A DNA stretch of 64,000 nt from Rhizomucor pusillus (lineage: Eukaryota; Mucoromycota; Mucoromycetes; Mucorales; Lichtheimiaceae), in contig FWWN02000454.1 in the NCBI GenBank assembly GCA_900175165.2, positions 1 to 64,000 on the forward strand, in the 5' to 3' direction. Shown here piece by piece: positions 59,934 through 64,000 of the stretch (positions are counted from its first letter, which is position 1; each line of letters opens with the position of its first letter). A program made the translations under genes and the position numbers. The notes below the pieces were generated by a model that did no database searches, was not told the DNA's origin, and worked only from the letters and a program-made list of their open reading frames with translations.

Positions 59934-61958
59934 TTAATCATCGTCGTCTTTGTCACTATCTGAATCAAGCTCTTGGAAACGTTCAGGATTTTCTCGCATG
60001 GCTTTGGCAACTGGATTTTCTACATCGATGACGCCTGTTTTCTTCAAGCGTTCAAATAAGACGAAGAGTCTTTCTGCTTCGCGCTCCTTTTCCTCATCTG
60101 TCATCTCCGAAAGTTTCGGCAAGTCTTCTTGTTCCGAGGCCACATATTGTCCAGTGATAGGGTTGATATCCTTCCCAGGGTTGTTCGGGTCACTCCCCTG
60201 AGGTGGCTCGACGGGTATACCACGATTGACAAGGAAGCCAATAGCATTTCCATATCCAACTTGTTGTGTAAATTCACTCGCTGATTTTGAGGCAGAAAAT
60301 GAGAAAATCAGTAGGTTCAGAATTGACGTTCTTGTTCTTCTTCTTACCGTCTTCGTGACACAGGACGAAAAACAATTCGCAAACAGCTTCCCGGGTTTGT
60401 GGTACCATCGCGGATGTCATTAACCGGATAAGTCGCGCAGGTAGCGTGTTGCCTTGGTGAACTGGTTTTTTGCGATCTCTAATCGAAGTAGAGCATCCAG
60501 TGTTAAATGTGGCCGATAAAAGCGGCATGGTGGATATCTTTTTCCCTTGAGTATACTTACTCGGCATTGGGCAAGAGTTTTTCGCGATATAGTTTAAGGT
60601 ATTCTTCTTCAGAAGCAGCGGCAGTGCGTATAATGAGTAATAGTGGTGGCAACGTCGCGTCAATGTTTACATTAAGTGCTTCGGGGTTGGGCTCGTCCGT
60701 GTCATCAGGGAGTAGATATGATATTGACTTGTCGAGCACAGTGAGTGCCCTGTTGACTACAATAACGCGACCTTCTTGGATGGTTGGACACAGTGAGGCA
60801 ACCTCAGCGCAAGACCGCCACATCCGCGTCGTAACAGCGAAAGTATACTGCATAAAGGCATTGATGGCGTGCGTCATGGGCGGCGAAAGCGGTAGAGGTT
60901 CGGAAAGCGGGACGTTAAACATATAGTCATACATGGGATATAAACATTTTGAAAAATATTCGCTGACGCTTTGTTGTTTCTCAGGATCTTCAGTGCCTTG
61001 GCCTCGTATCCCGACCAGCATCAGATTGAAAAGCAGTTTTAGAGCCTCGCTTACAACAGAATTGAGGTTGATAGGTGACCGAGTATCGATTTTGCCCTTG
61101 GCCACAACTAATTTACTGACATTATCGGAAAGGACCTGATGTAATACAATAGACTTTGAGCTACACATTGTGAAGCGTTCAACAGCGGTGTTGTATTTAC
61201 CTTTTGTAAAACAGGAGCGATATCCAAATGAATTAATTTCCCAGTAAGCTCATGATTGTTGACTGTCAAGAAAAATAAAATACGGCATGCGAGAAATTGT
61301 GATTCCATGGAAAGGTTAGGTATACTCAATAGTTGGAAGCAGGCTTCAACGCCATTGCGTTCAACTATTAACTCCTTGGTGGAGCTTTGAAGGAGGATGC
61401 AATTAGATAGGCATTTTAGCGCTTCGTGAGACGTAGAAGTATCCAGAGGTTTCGGCCGTCCCAAAAATCCCGCGCGTTTCATTAAAATACTTATGCCCTG
61501 TATATACTATAGCGTTAATGCTTATGATATCACGTTTTATACCCTGATACTGACTTCTGAAGTAAACAAGGAACCCGTGATATCTGTCTCCCTTCCGAGT
61601 AACTTTAGGACCTCGATTGCCTTTGCAGTAACTGGATGGAGTCTACACTTTTCAATGACTTTTCTTTGTTTGGGGCGGTTTGCCAATCGATCTACTTACG
61701 CTCTTCGGACCATTCTCCTTCATCAGGCTTCGTATCCAGGTCTTCAAGCAAGTTTACAATAAGTTTTGACTTTTCGGTCCTGGACAGGTCTGCGCGCGTC
61801 GAAGAGGTGTGTCAGTTAGCCTAACGGTAGAGCAGAGACTGGAGCCAATGCCTTTTTGGCCATATCAACGACTTGCCTGGAGCCTTCTGTTCAAGCGCGA
61901 TCAAGAATTTCAATAGGTCATCTGGAGACTGGATCGCCTTGTACTCATCTACCGACAT
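59934..61958 (-). CDS. RIC8: Ric8/synembryn, chaperone and exchange factor for G-alpha
   Basis: Seven exons (61958-61877, 61789-61700, 61658-61543, 61497-61201, 61153-60561, 60478-60348, 60280-59934) give 551 aa. Armadillo-like helical repeats run through the protein: LIEKCRLHPVTAKAIEVLKL, EALKCLSNCILLQSSTKELI, VSEALKLLFNLMLVGI. The conserved C-terminal half contains LLPDDTDEPNP, GFLVNRGIPVEPPQGSDPNN, INPITGQ and PKLSEMTDEEKEREAERLFV. Ric8 folds nascent G-alpha subunits and promotes GDP release; in filamentous fungi it is required for growth and asexual development. Intron 1 begins with GC (CCAG|GCAAGT), the second GC-AG intron in the window. The tail is very acidic. Confidence 0.92.
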
Positions 61959-62763
61959 CGTCAACAGGAAGAAACAAGAGCAAGCAAAAGTTTCAGCCAG
62001 AAACCCAAATTTCCATGCGCCGATCAAACCACGAGTATCCGAATCATGCCACTCCTAGATCACATGATCTTGCTCCTATTCCAGGGTGCATCCCACCACT
62101 TATTACTGGTTTTTTAAAACTTAGTAATTTTGTCAGAAAAATATTAATAGCTTAGTATAGCAATGTTGCTGAGCACATGTGAATCAATCCCCAGCAAGGG
62201 TGCTCAGAAAACTGCCTATAACAAGTTTGATGTTGCACACAACAGGGTCAACTATTATCGCCGTTGGATAAGGACAGCTCCCTTGATGTAATGATGAAAT
62301 TATTTTCAATCAGCTGAGAGCATGTTTGGCATTTGCTAATATCCACAATCGACATCAGCAAATTGTTGCACATGTGTAAGAACGACTGGACGCATTACTT
62401 GGTACAAGTCGGACCATTTTGTTCATCAGCGTCTATATGTTTTTGCTGATTCAGCATTATATGCATGTATGCGTTTCTGATGGTGCAGCAAACCAACAAA
62501 AGAGCGAGTTTCTAAGCGACAAAGCCGCGCCCTCGTGCATAAATGTTTTCGATACGGACAAGGATACAGCGCTGCTGTCATGGAACCACATTGCATGTAA
62601 AAAAGAAAAGCTTCTTGCCCATATCTCGACTTGGGCAAAATATTATATTCTGGGATCCACAGAAATATCGATTACAAGACAAAAGGTGGAAGGGACAATT
62701 TTACTAGATTCAAGTTGAATATCTATTCATCGAATTCTGAGGGCTTTTTTCGTGGTAGATTAT
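61959..62763. other. intergenic between Ric8 and the complex I subunit gene
   Basis: No gene supported; short motif-less frames only. Holds the Ric8 promoter and the 3' flank of the minus-strand 51 kDa subunit gene. Confidence 0.4.
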
Positions 62764-64000
62764 CTATTGGTTCTGTGCGCTAAGACGGTATTGTTCCATT
62801 CTGGCTTCAAGCTCTGGTCGGAAGTGGCGAATCAAACCTTGGACCTAATGAATATCAGTAATTAGTTTGCAAATTCCCTCAATGACGTTAGCAATATTTT
62901 GTATGTTTCAACTTACAGGCCATGCAGCAGCATCACCCAAAGCACAGATTGTGTGTCCTTCAATTTGCTTGGTCAAATCCCAGATTTGGTCGATTTCTTC
63001 GGGGCGACCACGACCATCCTCGAAGCGATCCATCATTGATTCCAACCACTTGGTACCCTCACGGCAGGGAGTGCACTGACCACAGGATTCGTGACGGTAG
63101 AACTTGGAGAAACGGGAGATAGCGCGAACAATATCGGTGGACTTATCCATGACAATGACAGCTGTAAAAATAGTCGTCAACAAAGCATGCAAAGCAGATT
63201 ACATTTGGCTCAAATGACATTACCAGCGGTACCAAGACCAGAGTTGGCATCGCGAAGGGCATCAAAATCCATCAAGACATCATCGCAAATATGCTTGGGA
63301 AGAACAGGGACTGAGCAACCGCCAGGAATGATACCAAGCAAGTTATCCCAGCCGCCACGGACACCACCGCAGTGCTTTTCAATCAATTCTCTCAAAGGAA
63401 TGGACATTTCTTCTTCAACAGTGCATGGGTTGTTGACGTGACCAGAGATACAGAAGAGCTTGGTGCCACTGTTGCGTGGACGACCGAAACCTGCGAACCA
63501 CTTGCCACCACGTCGCAAGATAGTAGGAGCCACAGCAACGGTTTCGACGTTAGTCACGGTAGAAGGGCAACCGAACAAACCGACATCAGCGGGGAACGGA
63601 GGCTTCAATCTAGGCTTGCCCTGTTTGCCTTCGATGGATTCGATCAAACTGGTCTCTTCACCGCAAATGTATGCACCGGCACCGCGATGAATGTAGACAT
63701 CGAAATCGTAGCCGCTACCGCATGCGTTCTTGCCGATCAATCCAGCGGCGTAAGCCTCGTTGATAGCTTCCTGGAGGTGAGAAGCTTCGTTGTAGAACTC
63801 ACCACGGATGTAAATGTAAGCTGTCAGTAAAATTAGTATCGTTCCAGGACTTTGTATAACTTAGTTTGCCCAACTCACCAGCATTGGCCTTCATGGCAAC
63901 ACCAGCCAACAAACAACCCTCAACCAACTTGTGCGGGTCACCACGCATGATCTCACGATCTTTGCAAGTGCCAGGTTCACCTTCATCAGCATTGACGACC
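62764..64000 (-). CDS. NUO51: NADH:ubiquinone oxidoreductase 51 kDa subunit, 3' part
   Basis: Four exons are visible (64000-63879 partial, 63820-63224, 63161-62917, 62844-62764), about 348 aa of the C-terminal part; the 5' end lies beyond the window. Sequence runs from [15 protein letters not shown] through [20 protein letters not shown] (FMN site), [20 protein letters not shown] and GGCSVPVLP to the N3 cluster ligands in [12 protein letters not shown] and [16 protein letters not shown]. The subunit binds NADH, FMN and the N3 4Fe-4S cluster at the tip of the matrix arm of complex I. Codon use is strongly biased (AAG, ACC, GGT), fitting an abundant protein. The presence of complex I excludes Saccharomyces-type yeasts. 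Confidence 0.95.

Noticed and set aside
61805..61850. Sequence gttagcctaacggtagagca resembling a tRNA D-arm
   Set aside because: No acceptor stem, anticodon arm or GGTTCGAATCC-like B box follows; it is in a Ric8 intron.

Overview
The window is nuclear DNA of a fungus. Almost every protein-coding gene is cut by short introns (mostly about 45-70 nt, GT...AG, with CTAAC/CTGAC-like branch points). Genes are packed head-to-head and tail-to-tail at short distances. The gene set (APSES regulator, fungal-type Mdm1, Isy1, Mdj1, fungal C-terminal extension on the HIBCH-like protein) is fungal. It also includes genes often missing from yeasts: dynein light intermediate chain, Ric8, an FAM172A/Arb2 protein and a paxillin-like LIM protein. 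I infer an early-diverging filamentous fungus, most likely Mucoromycota; the species cannot be named from sequence alone.

Layout. 1-4.0 kb: empty left flank, then an Mdm1-type sorting nexin (-). 4.9-8.1 kb: mobile-element zone, with a 2.0 kb Tc1/mariner element (long terminal inverted repeats, TA duplication, mutated transposase) beside a decayed CACTA/Plavaka-type transposase fragment. 9.5-22 kb: mitoribosomal mS38 (+), an unknown disordered polyQ protein (+), COA3 (-), Nup54/57 (+), Mdj1 (+), dynein light intermediate chain (-), Arb2/FAM172A-like (+). 23-36 kb: APSES transcription factor (+), long-chain acyl-CoA synthetase (+), LIM protein (-), aldo-keto reductase (+), PPR protein (-), Isy1 (+). 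36-48 kb: acyl-protein thioesterase (-), M1 aminopeptidase (+), four-finger C2H2 protein (-), a 2.2 kb gene-free interval, HIBCH/mS47-like protein (+). 48-64 kb: Dph4 (+), two small unknown genes (+), aldehyde dehydrogenase (+), Sdh4 (+), choline-phosphate cytidylyltransferase (-), COPI-associated membrane protein (+), Ric8 (-), and the 3' part of the complex I 51 kDa subunit (-), which runs off the right edge.

The genes do not form one pathway. Many serve mitochondria (mS38, COA3, Mdj1, a PPR protein, HIBCH/mS47, Sdh4, the 51 kDa subunit). Three metabolic enzymes end in peroxisomal PTS1-type tripeptides (acyl-CoA synthetase -AKL, aldo-keto reductase -SKL, aldehyde dehydrogenase -SKL). I saw no secondary-metabolite cluster, CRISPR array, rRNA or convincing tRNA. 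The most unusual items are start-codon-only and 10-nt microexons, two GC-AG introns, a Tc1 transposase that has lost its first catalytic Asp, an HIBCH-like protein that has lost its catalytic Asp, and an intron with no stop codon inside the APSES DNA-binding domain. Exon boundaries were inferred by eye from splice signals, reading phase and family conservation; single-base errors are possible.
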